NCBI GenBank assembly: GCA_024693365.1
Contig: JAILLF010000036.1
Location: 1-64,000 of the forward strand
DNA length: 64,000 bases
Source: Acetatifactor sp.
GTDB taxonomy: Bacteria; Bacillota; Clostridia; Lachnospirales; Lachnospiraceae
Direction: 5' to 3'
Part shown: in pieces, positions 17,119 to 25,986 of the stretch
Layout: every line of letters starts with the position of its first letter
Numbering within the stretch: the stretch's first letter is position 1
Translations under genes and position numbers: made by a program
Notes under the pieces: model-generated
Told to the model about the DNA's origin: nothing
Database searches by the model: none
Seen by the model: only the letters and a program-made list of their open reading frames with translations

Positions 17119-18216
17119 ATGGCAGAGATTACCGCATCCATGGTAAAAGAGTTGCGTGAAGTTACCGGCGCAGGCATGATGGATTGTAAGAAGGCACTCA
17201 CCAAGACAAACGGAAATTTTGATGAGGCCGTTGAAGAACTGAGAAAGAGCGGCGCGGCTAAGGCTGAGAAGAAGGCTGCACGCATTGCTGCAGAAGGCAT
17301 CACCAAGGTTGCTACCGATGGTGACAAGATTGCTGCAGTCGTAGAGGTTAACTCTGAGACCGACTTTGTTGCAAAGAACGAGAAGTTCCAGGATTACGTT
17401 GCACTGGTTGCTAAGCAGGCAGTAAAGACCAATTCCAAGAGCATCGAGGAGTTCCTCGCTGAGCCTTGGATCGATGATGCATCCAAGACCGTTAACGAGG
17501 CTCTTGTAGAGATGATCGCAGTAATCGGCGAGAAGCTGAGCATTCGTCGTTTCGAGAAGGTAGAAGCTAAGAATGGCTGCGTAGTGACTTACGTTCACGG
17601 CGGCGGAAGAATTTCCGTTGTTGTTGAGGGCGAAACCGCTAACGTAAATGATGCCGTTAAGGAAGCTCTTGTAAACATTGCAATGCAGATCGCTGCAATG
17701 AATCCTCAGTACGTAAGCAGAGATGACATCTCCGCTGATGAGATGGCAAAGCTTCGTGAGATCACGATCGAGAGCGCTCTGAATGATCCCGCATCCCTTC
17801 CCAAGCCCATCCTTCAGAAGCTGATCGATGAGGCAGTTGCAAACAAGACCTGGAGCGACGAGGACATCGCAATCTACGAAGAGAAGAAGAGCAACATGAA
17901 CTTCCTGTTCAACTTCCTTTCCAAGGAGGCTACCGCTACTCTTGCACAGGCTGCACTTGCAAAGAAGGAAACTTACGTAGCTGACAAGATCTTTGCTGGT
18001 CTTGTTGAGGGTCGTATTTCCAAGCACGTTAAAGAAATCTGCCTGATGGATCAGGTTTACGTTAAGGCTGAGGATGGCAAGCAGACCGTGGCAGCTTACC
18101 TGAAGTCCGTAGCGGCTGACCTGAAGATCGCTAAGTACGTTCGCTTTGAGACCGGTGAAGGTCTTGAAAAGAAGAGCGAGGACTTTGCTGCAGAAGTTGC
18201 TGCACAGCTGAAGTAA
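17119..18216 (+). CDS. tsf: Translation elongation factor Ts
   Basis: 365 aa. The ATG at 17119 gives the standard MAEITASMVKELREVTGAGMMDCKKAL; an upstream GTG overlaps the ribosome site. The N-terminal UBA-like domain and SETDFVAKN, which contacts EF-Tu, are intact. It exchanges GDP for GTP on EF-Tu. The protein is longer than the roughly 290-310 residues common in Firmicutes: an extra stretch of about 60 residues lies around 210-275 (DEAVANKTWSDEDIAIYEEK and a helical part), before the conserved MDQVYVK end. A terminator follows. Confidence 0.96.
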   Translation: MAEITASMVKELREVTGAGMMDCKKALTKTNGNFDEAVEELRKSGAAKAEKKAARIAAEGITKVATDGDKIAAVVEVNSETDFVAKNEKFQDYVALVAKQAVKTNSKSIEEFLAEPWIDDASKTVNEALVEMIAVIGEKLSIRRFEKVEAKNGCVVTYVHGGGRISVVVEGETANVNDAVKEALVNIAMQIAAMNPQYVSRDDISADEMAKLREITIESALNDPASLPKPILQKLIDEAVANKTWSDEDIAIYEEKKSNMNFLFNFLSKEATATLAQAALAKKETYVADKIFAGLVEGRISKHVKEICLMDQVYVKAEDGKQTVAAYLKSVAADLKIAKYVRFETGEGLEKKSEDFAAEVAAQLK

Positions 18217-18234
18217 TCGAAAGAAATGAAAATG

Positions 18235-18273
18235 AAAACCTCTTGTATCCAATCGGATGCAAGAGGTTTTTTT
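18235..18273. terminator. Bidirectional terminator between tsf and the converging glycosyltransferase gene
   Basis: Arms 18235-18250 and 18255-18270 pair over 16 bp with one wobble (AAAACCTCTTG... and its complement), loop AATC, with a T-run on the right and an A-run on the left, so it can serve both strands. Confidence 0.9.
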
Positions 18274-18279
18274 AATGCT

Positions 18280-21200
18280 TTATTTTCCTGCGACAAGAAC
18301 CCATGTCTTGAACCACTTGAGATACTTTTGGGCGAAATCTAATTCCACGGGCTGACCGGCCAGCACGGGATAGAAGAGGCAGAAGAGCCCAAAGACCAAA
18401 ATGCCGTAGGTGATCAAAATGGTAAGGTATGCTTTCTTGGAAAGGACTTCCTTAAGGTTCCGGAAGGAGTAACCGATCATCAGCACCAGGAAGACAACGC
18501 TGGGGAAATAATGATAAATGAAGGTTAATCTCGTTACCAGTACCCAAGGGAGATATTGGCTTAAATATCCAATGATCAGGAACAAGGCGCGCCTGTCTTT
18601 CTTTCGGATGAACAAATATATTACGTAGACCAGGGCTGGAAGACCAACCCACCAAACAAAGGGATTTCCAAAGGAACTAATGCCTTCCCGCAACGTATCG
18701 CTCAGCTTACCGGAATAATACCAGATGGGGCGAACAATAAACGGCCATTCATAAAACGGGGATGCAAAGTAATGCGTTGCTTCGAGTTTACTGTGATAGG
18801 AAAACATGGTTTCCTGATTTTTAATGGCGCGTTGGATAAGGCCATTTCCCCAGGAATCTCTGAAGGGAATATAACTAAGCAAGTAAATGATCAGGGGGAT
18901 CACGACAAAGAAAATGATGCAGCAACCGACGATTTTTAGGATTTTCTTGCCAACGTCACTACGGAAATATTTAGTCTTAAAAGGTTTAACCGCACGGAAC
19001 GTCTTTGCCCCTGAACTTTTTAGGACCACGCTGCCCAAGTGAAGGAAGAACAAAATGCCCATGCCAATCCCTGCATATACGCCAGTCCATTTGCTTGCAA
19101 TGCCTAGGCTCATCGATAATCCGCAAAATCCAAGAGCAAGCAAGAGTTTTTTGAGCGGCGTTGCAGTAAAGTCGGAAGACAAATAGGTAAACAAGAAATA
19201 ATACATGCACAGGATAAAAAAGACGATGTAAACGTCAATGGTTGCAATCCTGGTCTGGGCGAAATGCATAAAGTCAAAAGCAAAGATCCAACAGGTTAGG
19301 GCAGCTGCCGGCGTATTGCCGGTCAGCTTTTTCGCAAATACGTACAGGATGGGCAACATCGCAATTCCAAAAAGCGTGCCAATGATTCTCCAACCGAAAG
19401 GATTCATGCCAAAGATTGTAATTCCGACGGAAATCAGGATCTTGCCAAGAGGTGGATGCGTATTTTCGTAGCTGTACCAGCCATGAAGAAATTCATATGC
19501 GGTTCTGGCATGATAAATCTCATCGAAATAAGTACTGTTCCGGAAGCTGAATTTCTCAGGATAAAGGTTGGCTTCATCGAATAGCGCCGGATACTCCGAG
19601 GCGTTAACGGGGCTGACGGGATTGCCCTCGGAATCAAGAAATACAAGTTCTAACAGACGGGCGTCGGAGGACTGCGGCGTCATGACTATCTTTGAGGTGG
19701 CTGCTGGCAGATCCAATGTTTTCCAACAAAATACCGTATCAAATTTTAGCTGCTGGGCAGCAACAGGTTGATCTTCATCATTCGTTTCGCATTGGAATGC
19801 ATATTTTTGCTCATGCCAAGGAGCTTCATAATAGGAGACGGCCGTGACTTCTTTTGGAAATTCAAACGTCATGGAAACGCCTTTGGTTGTCTCGTACAGA
19901 GATTGGGGTGCAGCTAATTCTCCAAGATCCCGAAGGGCAAAGCAGGAGTAAATGATAGTAATAATGATAACAAGGATCAAGTCGAGCTTAGTCATTCGCA
20001 TTTCGGAAGCTGTGATTTTTATGGGAGAGCAGCTCTTTCGGAATGCATTCACTTCCGGCAAGGCTGGCATTTCTTTTGTTGATTGCAGCCGGATCATTAG
20101 ATAATAAAAGCAAAGAGCGGCAACCGTCGTAAGAATGCCGGTGATCTTAAGGGCGGGCGCGGATGCGTCATAATTTTGGGCGTTATAATAATATAGAACG
20201 TGGGCTACGTTGACGTAATGCAGGACGCAGATGGCGATAAAAACGGCAGGGAACAGAAAACGAAGCGTCGGCGTGAGCTCGTAGACCTGCGTGTTATCGT
20301 CCTTTCCTTTTCCTGCTTTGTTCGCCGGAACGTAACTGATCTGTCTTGAGGCAAATCCCATGTAACCAAAGATCATCAAGGGGATGATCGGGTATAAATA
20401 ACGCTCGTGCATGCGAACGGAGAACGTAAACATGGTCAGGATTAAAAATGCTCCGGTGATGAAATATTTTTGAGTAAGCGTACGGAGACGAAGCCCAAGA
20501 ACCAAAGAAAATGAGGCGGCAAGCACAATGGCAACGTAACCCCAGGTTTGACATGGAATCCCCATGAACTTGGTGGTCTGCGGATACCAATTGAGACCGA
20601 CGCCGGCCCAGAAATTATAAGCGTTTACGGATGCGTAGGGATAAGAGCCAAGGGTGTCAAAGTATCTTGAAAATACGTTCCCCAAGCCAAAAGGCATGGC
20701 AATCAAAACGGTCATGACCAAGGTTAAGGCCCCGTAGGCAATCGCCCTTGAAAACATGCGAAATGAAAAGCTGCCGCGGTAAACGTAATGAATAAATCCG
20801 AGAATCAAAACTGGTGTGAAAATTAACGTCTGCGGCTTTAATAAAACGCCTAATCCGAAGACAATCATCGCGGGCAGTAGGCGAAGCTTTTCCAAAAAGA
20901 GAAAGCAAACAACCAAAAACAGCGTAAATACGGAATCAACCTGGCCCCACAGACAGCTATTTAAGATGACAACGGGCTGGAATAGATACAGGGCTGACAA
21001 AAGCAGTGCGGTGCCCAGACCAACACGCTTTACGCCGACCTTGTAGATCAGATAACCAATCAATACGTCGGAGATGATTGCCGGACTCTTTAACAAAACC
21101 AGGTGAAGAGGGGAAAGATTCAGTAAGCCAAAGGCTCTCTTGACAATTCCAATCACGTACAGGAAATATAAATATAAAGGTGGATAGTCAGAAAAATAAT

Positions 21201-21453
21201 CATCCGCATAAAAATGGGCCGGTCCCATGGTTGCCATTCTGTCAGACCATGCGGAAAAACAATTTACGTCGACGTCAAAACCGCCGTAGGAGCTTGCGAC
21301 GACAACGCGAAGCACAAAAGCAAACAAGAAGAAAAGCGGAACCGTCAGATCTCCAATTACGTATTTTTTTCCCTGAAGATCGCGAAGCGCAAGACTCCAG
21401 ATCACAATTGAAAAAATAAGACTGATCACTATCCATAAAGGCAAGTTGTTCAT
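18280..21453 (-). CDS. Two-module GT-C glycosyltransferase (protein mannosyltransferase-like)
   Basis: 1057 aa from the ATG at 21453, which has TTAGGAG 5 bases upstream on its strand; the longer frame to 21489 lacks such a site. The N-terminal half is a polytopic GT-C-like module with GGFDVDVNCFSAW and SDYPPLYLYFLYVIG. A spacer of about 150 residues, probably extracytoplasmic, follows. The C-terminal half resembles the PMT/GT39 family: DEIYHARTAYEFLHGWYSYE, THPPLGKILISVG, then repeated membrane helices. Such enzymes transfer a sugar from a polyprenyl phosphate to protein or wall polymers outside the membrane. Substrate and acceptor are unknown. The GT2 enzyme at 59735 could make the lipid-linked sugar. 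Confidence 0.75.
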   Translation of the reverse strand: MNNLPLWIVISLIFSIVIWSLALRDLQGKKYVIGDLTVPLFFLFAFVLRVVVASSYGGFDVDVNCFSAWSDRMATMGPAHFYADDYFSDYPPLYLYFLYVIGIVKRAFGLLNLSPLHLVLLKSPAIISDVLIGYLIYKVGVKRVGLGTALLLSALYLFQPVVILNSCLWGQVDSVFTLFLVVCFLFLEKLRLLPAMIVFGLGVLLKPQTLIFTPVLILGFIHYVYRGSFSFRMFSRAIAYGALTLVMTVLIAMPFGLGNVFSRYFDTLGSYPYASVNAYNFWAGVGLNWYPQTTKFMGIPCQTWGYVAIVLAASFSLVLGLRLRTLTQKYFITGAFLILTMFTFSVRMHERYLYPIIPLMIFGYMGFASRQISYVPANKAGKGKDDNTQVYELTPTLRFLFPAVFIAICVLHYVNVAHVLYYYNAQNYDASAPALKITGILTTVAALCFYYLMIRLQSTKEMPALPEVNAFRKSCSPIKITASEMRMTKLDLILVIIITIIYSCFALRDLGELAAPQSLYETTKGVSMTFEFPKEVTAVSYYEAPWHEQKYAFQCETNDEDQPVAAQQLKFDTVFCWKTLDLPAATSKIVMTPQSSDARLLELVFLDSEGNPVSPVNASEYPALFDEANLYPEKFSFRNSTYFDEIYHARTAYEFLHGWYSYENTHPPLGKILISVGITIFGMNPFGWRIIGTLFGIAMLPILYVFAKKLTGNTPAAALTCWIFAFDFMHFAQTRIATIDVYIVFFILCMYYFLFTYLSSDFTATPLKKLLLALGFCGLSMSLGIASKWTGVYAGIGMGILFFLHLGSVVLKSSGAKTFRAVKPFKTKYFRSDVGKKILKIVGCCIIFFVVIPLIIYLLSYIPFRDSWGNGLIQRAIKNQETMFSYHSKLEATHYFASPFYEWPFIVRPIWYYSGKLSDTLREGISSFGNPFVWWVGLPALVYVIYLFIRKKDRRALFLIIGYLSQYLPWVLVTRLTFIYHYFPSVVFLVLMIGYSFRNLKEVLSKKAYLTILITYGILVFGLFCLFYPVLAGQPVELDFAQKYLKWFKTWVLVAGK

Positions 21454-21483
21454 GACGGCTCCTAACTTCACAAAAAATTCATT

Positions 21484-21500
21484 TTCCATTTCAAATGGAA
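21484..21500. promoter_or_regulatory. 17-bp perfect palindrome in the divergent promoter region
   Basis: TTCCATTT-C-AAATGGAA, 8-bp perfect half-sites around one base, ends 2 bases before the extended -10 of the ABC transporter promoter and lies in the leader or promoter of the glycosyltransferase on the other strand. It looks like an operator for a dimeric repressor; which one is unknown. Confidence 0.5.
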
Positions 21501-21502
21501 TT

Positions 21503-21511
21503 TGCTATAAT
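21503..21511 (+). promoter_or_regulatory. Extended -10 promoter of the ABC transporter pair
   Basis: TGCTATAAT: a consensus -10 (21506-21511) with the TGN extension. The -35 position (21483-21488, TTTCCA) is only a partial match and lies in the palindrome. Confidence 0.65.
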
Positions 21512-21555
21512 ACTTTAATAGTATAACAGATTTTATGAAAAAGGCAAAGGGCAGG

Positions 21556-22260
21556 ATGAAGGATTTTATAAGGTTTGAAAACGTTAGAAAGGTATATCGC
21601 ACGGGCGAGGTCGAGATTGAGGCGCTGAAGAACGTCACGTTTACCGTGGGCGAGGGAGAATTCTGTGTGATCGTGGGTGCTTCCGGTGCCGGAAAGACGA
21701 CGATTCTTAACATTCTTGGCGGCATGGATACCTTGACGGAGGGAAAAGTCCTTTTGGAAGGACAGGACATATCTAAATATGACAAACGGAAACTCACGGA
21801 ATACAGGCGTTATGACGTGGGTTTTGTATTTCAGTTCTATAATTTGGTTCAAAATCTGACGGCGCTTGAAAACGTGGAGCTTGCAGCGCAAATCTGCAAG
21901 AATCCGTTGGACGCGGCTGCAGTTTTGCGTGAGGTGGGACTCTCCGAACGCCGGGCGAACTTCCCTGCACAGCTTTCCGGAGGAGAACAACAGCGCGTGG
22001 CAATTGCGAGGGCGCTTGCAAAGAATCCCAAGCTTCTTTTATGCGATGAGCCTACGGGAGCATTGGATTACCAGACGGGAAAAAATATCTTAAAGATCCT
22101 GCAGGATACTTGCAGACAGAAAGGAAAAACCGTGATCGTCATTACGCATAATTCCGCACTGTGCGCCATGGCAGACCGCGTGATCACGGTGAAGAGCGGT
22201 ACGATCATTGACGAGAGGATCAATGAATCTCCCTTAAGCGTTGCAGACATTGAATGGTAA
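21556..22260 (+). CDS. ABC transporter ATP-binding protein (MacB/LolD type)
   Basis: 234 aa from the ATG at 21556 (an ATG at 21535 has no ribosome site). Walker [10 protein letters not shown] at 41-49, Q-loop [21 protein letters not shown], signature [15 protein letters not shown], Walker [13 protein letters not shown], then ITHN. This subfamily powers FtsX-like permeases that export or mechanically act on the extracellular side rather than importing sugars. The permease gene begins 13 bases downstream, so the two form one transporter. Confidence 0.93.
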   Translation: MKDFIRFENVRKVYRTGEVEIEALKNVTFTVGEGEFCVIVGASGAGKTTILNILGGMDTLTEGKVLLEGQDISKYDKRKLTEYRRYDVGFVFQFYNLVQNLTALENVELAAQICKNPLDAAAVLREVGLSERRANFPAQLSGGEQQRVAIARALAKNPKLLLCDEPTGALDYQTGKNILKILQDTCRQKGKTVIVITHNSALCAMADRVITVKSGTIIDERINESPLSVADIEW

Positions 22261-22273
22261 TGGAGCATAAGTC

Positions 22274-25200
22274 ATGAAGCATTCCATGATATGGAGGTCT
22301 TTACTTCGGGAAATTAAAGGAAGCCTCGGCAGATTCCTTGCCATTTTTGCCATTGTGGCTTTAGGCGTGGGGCTTTTTGCCGGACTAAAGATCACCCAGA
22401 AGGATTTTATCGGGTCTACAACTAAATATTATCGCGAAAACGCCTTTTATGATTACAGGATCTTAGGGGAGCTTGGTTTTTCCGAAACCCAGGAAAGGTT
22501 CTTTTCAGAATTGCCGGAGGTGGCGGCAGCGGAGGGAACGTTTTCTTTTGATGCGTATTATTCGCTGGAAAATGGCAGTCAGAAGGTTGGACGTTTTCAC
22601 GGCATCACGAAGGACGTAAATAAGATCATTCTGGTCAGCGGGCGCATGCCTGAAAATGAAAACGAATGCCTTGCGGACGCTTACGTTTGTGGAAAAGGCA
22701 TTATTGGAAAGAAGATATTGCTTGGCGAGGAAAACTCCGAAAATGATCTCGAAAACTTTAAGACAAAGGAATTTCAAGTCGTTGGAATTGTGAAATCCCC
22801 TCTGTATATCCAGTTTGAGCGCGGTAATTCCTCTTTGGGCACTGGCAGCATTGACGCTTTCTTTTATCTTCCCAAAGAAAGCTTTTCTTCTGAGGCGTAT
22901 ACGGAAATCTACGTAAAGTTTCAGCCTGATTTCACCATATATTCGGAAGAATATAAGGCCTGGATCAGCGAAAGGGAAAACGAGTGGAAGGAATACCTTA
23001 AGCAGGCCGGCGCACTTCGGCTTGAGGAACTTCCGGACTTGATCCATACGGCCGAGGATAAGCTCGCGCAAAAGCGGGACGATGCCTGGGGTGAACTGGA
23101 GGACGCCAGAAAAGAACTCGAATCTGCCAAAAAAGAAATTGCCGACGGGGAAAAAGAGTTGGCAGACGGCAGGCGGGAATTGAATCAAGGCTGGAACGAG
23201 CTTACGCAGGCTAAAACGGACCTTGAGAATGGCAAAAAAACGCTTGAGGAAAAAGCGCCGGAGTTGGAAAAAGGGAAAAAACTCCTTGAAGAGGGCAAAC
23301 AAAAGATCGAAGATAACGAAAAGCTGATCGCGGAAAAAGAAGCAGAGCTTTCTGCAGGGAAAACACAGCTTGACGCCGCGGAGATGACGCTAAAGCTTGG
23401 AGAAATGCAATATCAGCTGACCCTGGAAGGTCAGATCAACGAGCAAAAGGAGATTGATTCGACGAAGGAGTCTCTGGACGAGCGGGAGAGAGCGGTAGCA
23501 ACAAGGGAAGCCTGGGCCAAGACGTTTGGCCTGGAAGCTACTTATGCGGAAGATTTTCGCAAGGAGCGAGAAAGCATTGCCAGGGAACGTGCGGAGCTTG
23601 ATAAAAAGCTTGCCGATCTTTCCAAAAGGTATCAGGAGAATCTTGCGTTGGGTTCACAACTGGCTAACGGCAGAAAGGAATACGAGGAAAATCTAAAGAA
23701 ATATGAGGAGGGAGCAAAGGCGCTCCAAGAAGGCAAAAATGCCATTATTCAAGGCAAGAAGGATCTGATCGAGAGCCAAAAAAAGATCGAGCAGGGGGAG
23801 TCTGAACTTAAGGAAGGCAGAAAAAAGCTGAAGGAAGCGGAAACAGAGATTGCAGAAGGCGAAAAGACGCTTGGCGAAAAAGAAGTGGAATACGCGGATG
23901 GAAAGCGTAAGGTCAAAGAAGGAAAACAGGAATACCTTAACGGCTTTATAAAGTATGAAAGCGCCCTGGAAGAATTTGAGGAGAAGATCGCTGACGCGGA
24001 AAAAGAGATCGGCAAGCTAAAGAACCGCTTGGAGAAAGGAGAAGAGCCGGAAGGGTTTCTGCTTGGAAGAAATACGAACATTGGTTACGTATGCTTTGAG
24101 AGTGATTCCGCCATCGTCGACGGTATCGCAAACGTCTTTCCCGTCTTTTTCTTCCTGGTAGCCGCACTAATCTGCGTGACGACCATGAACCGCATGGTGG
24201 AGGAACAAAGAACGGAGATTGGCGTTTTGAAGGCGCTGGGATATTCAGACGGAAGCATTATGTTTAAGTACCTGTTTTATTCCGGCTCTGCGGCACTGAG
24301 CGGCGCGGTTTTTGGTTACTTTGCGGGTACGCACGTGTTTCCCTTTACCATCTGGAAGGTATATGGCATCATGTACTCGGCAGGGGACATTGTTTATGAG
24401 TTTGATCCGCATCTTGCGGGAATTTCGCTGGTTGTATCCTTATTGTGCAGCGTGGGGGCAACCTGGCTGTCCTGCAGGAAAGAGCTTTCCGGCAATGCAA
24501 GTATTTTAATGCGTCCAAGGGCACCCAAGGCCGGAAAACGCGTTTTTCTTGAATACGTGCCGTTTATTTGGCAGAGGCTTAGCTTCTTGAGAAAGGTTGC
24601 GGTTCGCAACGTCGTCCGTTACAAAAAAAGATTTTTCATGATGATCCTTGGAATAGGCGGCTGTACGGCCCTTCTGCTGACGGGCTTTGGATTAAAGGAT
24701 TCCATAGCGGGCGTAGCCGACGTGCAGTATTCCGAGATCCAGCTGATGGACGTCAGCGTGACCCTGCAAAAAGAGATTTCTGAAGAATTTCTAAATAAAC
24801 TAAAGAACTTAAAAAGCAAAGGACTTGGAGAATGGCTCGTTTATCAAGAGGGAACGCTTGACCTTGTGACGGAGAAGGGACAAAAGAACGTTACCGTTCT
24901 CACCTTTCCGGAAGAACTCACGGAGGAAGGACTATGCAAATTCCTTCACTTGGAAACCGGGAACGGAAAGAAGATTGGCAAGCCGGAAACGGGAGAAGCC
25001 GTTGTTACTGACAAAATCGCGGAAATCCTTGGAATAAAGGCGGGAGAGGAGATCATTCTCAGAGATTCCGAGCAAAAGGAACACCGTGTTAAGGTCTCCG
25101 GAATTGCCAGAAATCACATTTTTAATTTTGTGTTCCTGGATCAAACGACGTGGGAAGGCTTTGGGGAAAGCTATCAGCCGAAATCCTTATACTTAAAGGT

Positions 25201-25717
25201 GGCGCCGGGCAGAGACGTCAGCGAGCTGGCACCCAGGGTCATGAAGCTGGACGGCGTGGCCGCGGTTTCCGTGACAAGGGACATGGTAAAGCGTTTCCGT
25301 ACCATGATGGAGAGCATGAATCTGATCGTAATTCTTGTCACTTCCTGTGCCGCGGGACTGGCGTTTATCGTCTTGTATAACCTGACCAACATTAACGTGA
25401 CGGAGCGGATCAGGGAGATCGCTACGATCAAGGTGCTGGGATTTTTCCCTTCGGAGACGGCACTCTACGTATTCCGTGAAAACATGGTATTGACCATTTT
25501 GGGCGCTTTTGCGGGGCTTGGCATGGGCGTGTGGCTTCATTCCTTTGTCATTCATGAGATTACCGTGGACATGGTTTCCTTTAGCGTCCGCATCTTCGCC
25601 GTAAGCTACGTCTATGCCGTGCTGTTGACCGTTTTGTTTGCATTTATGGTCAGTCTGATGATGAACGGAAGGCTTGAAAAAATCAGTATGACGGAGAGCC
25701 TAAAAAGTGTCGATTAA
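22274..25717 (+). CDS. Giant FtsX-like ABC permease with extracellular coiled coil
   Basis: 1147 aa. Membrane helix at about 19-40, an extracellular MacB-like part (about 50-230), then roughly 360 residues (245-605) dominated by Glu, Lys, Ala and Leu in heptad-like order (EKELADGRRELNQGWNELTQ and many similar), predicted to be a long antiparallel coiled coil. The FtsX core follows: three helices at about 630-750, a second extracellular domain, and helices at about 1025-1135. A possible function is mechanotransmission to a cell-wall enzyme or peptide resistance, as for other long FtsX permeases; no substrate can be named. It works with the ATPase upstream. Confidence 0.85.
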   Translation: MKHSMIWRSLLREIKGSLGRFLAIFAIVALGVGLFAGLKITQKDFIGSTTKYYRENAFYDYRILGELGFSETQERFFSELPEVAAAEGTFSFDAYYSLENGSQKVGRFHGITKDVNKIILVSGRMPENENECLADAYVCGKGIIGKKILLGEENSENDLENFKTKEFQVVGIVKSPLYIQFERGNSSLGTGSIDAFFYLPKESFSSEAYTEIYVKFQPDFTIYSEEYKAWISERENEWKEYLKQAGALRLEELPDLIHTAEDKLAQKRDDAWGELEDARKELESAKKEIADGEKELADGRRELNQGWNELTQAKTDLENGKKTLEEKAPELEKGKKLLEEGKQKIEDNEKLIAEKEAELSAGKTQLDAAEMTLKLGEMQYQLTLEGQINEQKEIDSTKESLDERERAVATREAWAKTFGLEATYAEDFRKERESIARERAELDKKLADLSKRYQENLALGSQLANGRKEYEENLKKYEEGAKALQEGKNAIIQGKKDLIESQKKIEQGESELKEGRKKLKEAETEIAEGEKTLGEKEVEYADGKRKVKEGKQEYLNGFIKYESALEEFEEKIADAEKEIGKLKNRLEKGEEPEGFLLGRNTNIGYVCFESDSAIVDGIANVFPVFFFLVAALICVTTMNRMVEEQRTEIGVLKALGYSDGSIMFKYLFYSGSAALSGAVFGYFAGTHVFPFTIWKVYGIMYSAGDIVYEFDPHLAGISLVVSLLCSVGATWLSCRKELSGNASILMRPRAPKAGKRVFLEYVPFIWQRLSFLRKVAVRNVVRYKKRFFMMILGIGGCTALLLTGFGLKDSIAGVADVQYSEIQLMDVSVTLQKEISEEFLNKLKNLKSKGLGEWLVYQEGTLDLVTEKGQKNVTVLTFPEELTEEGLCKFLHLETGNGKKIGKPETGEAVVTDKIAEILGIKAGEEIILRDSEQKEHRVKVSGIARNHIFNFVFLDQTTWEGFGESYQPKSLYLKVAPGRDVSELAPRVMKLDGVAAVSVTRDMVKRFRTMMESMNLIVILVTSCAAGLAFIVLYNLTNINVTERIREIATIKVLGFFPSETALYVFRENMVLTILGAFAGLGMGVWLHSFVIHEITVDMVSFSVRIFAVSYVYAVLLTVLFAFMVSLMMNGRLEKISMTESLKSVD

Positions 25718-25853
25718 GGTGGAAAATAAAAAAGAGTTTCCATTTTGACGGGGGATGATTCCGTGTGAACAATCTGTCACAAATATTTAAAACAACTTTA
25801 AGAATATTACAAAATTATGAAGATTTAACGATTTCTCTTTAGGAATTCTTAAG

Positions 25854-25882
25854 TTGACAAAAGGATGGGCATTTGCCATAAT
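25854..25882 (+). promoter_or_regulatory. Promoter of the lipoprotein-ABC permease operon
   Basis: A consensus TTGACA at 25854-25859, 17 bases, CATAAT at 25877-25882. Transcription would begin about 25889, inside or just before the leader hairpin described next. Confidence 0.8.
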
Positions 25883-25884
25883 TA

Positions 25885-25939
25885 AACGCGAAAGGAGCTT
25901 TGTGAAAAAAATGAGTTTCCTTTCGCGTTACTAGTTTTT
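25885..25939 (+). promoter_or_regulatory. Leader hairpin with embedded ribosome site and short ORF
   Basis: Two perfect 12-bp arms, 25885-25896 (AACGCGAAAGGA) and 25918-25929, flank a 21-base loop. The left arm contains most of the Shine-Dalgarno AAAGGAG (25891-25897) of a tiny ORF starting at GTG 25902, and the right arm is part of that ORF. TTTTT follows at 25935-25939. Translation of the tiny ORF would open the stem; an untranslated leader would keep it closed. The arrangement resembles an attenuator controlling the operon. Confidence 0.6.
25902..25934 (+). CDS. Candidate leader peptide of 10 residues
   Basis: GTG start 25902, stop TAG 25932-25934; reads MKKMSFLSRY. AAAGGAG lies 4 bases upstream. 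It is much too short to be a protein with an independent job; its value is its place in the leader hairpin, 52 bases upstream of the first lipoprotein gene. Whether it is translated is unproven. Confidence 0.4.
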   Translation: MKKMSFLSRY

Positions 25940-25986
25940 AGAATTCAATCGTGCTTTTTAACTGAAATGCACAAAAGGAGGAAATT

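Noticed and set aside
25764..25781. TGTGA-N8-TCACA dyad as a Rex or CRP-type operator
   Set aside because: Spacing is 2 bases too long for either class and the inner positions do not match; too weak to call.
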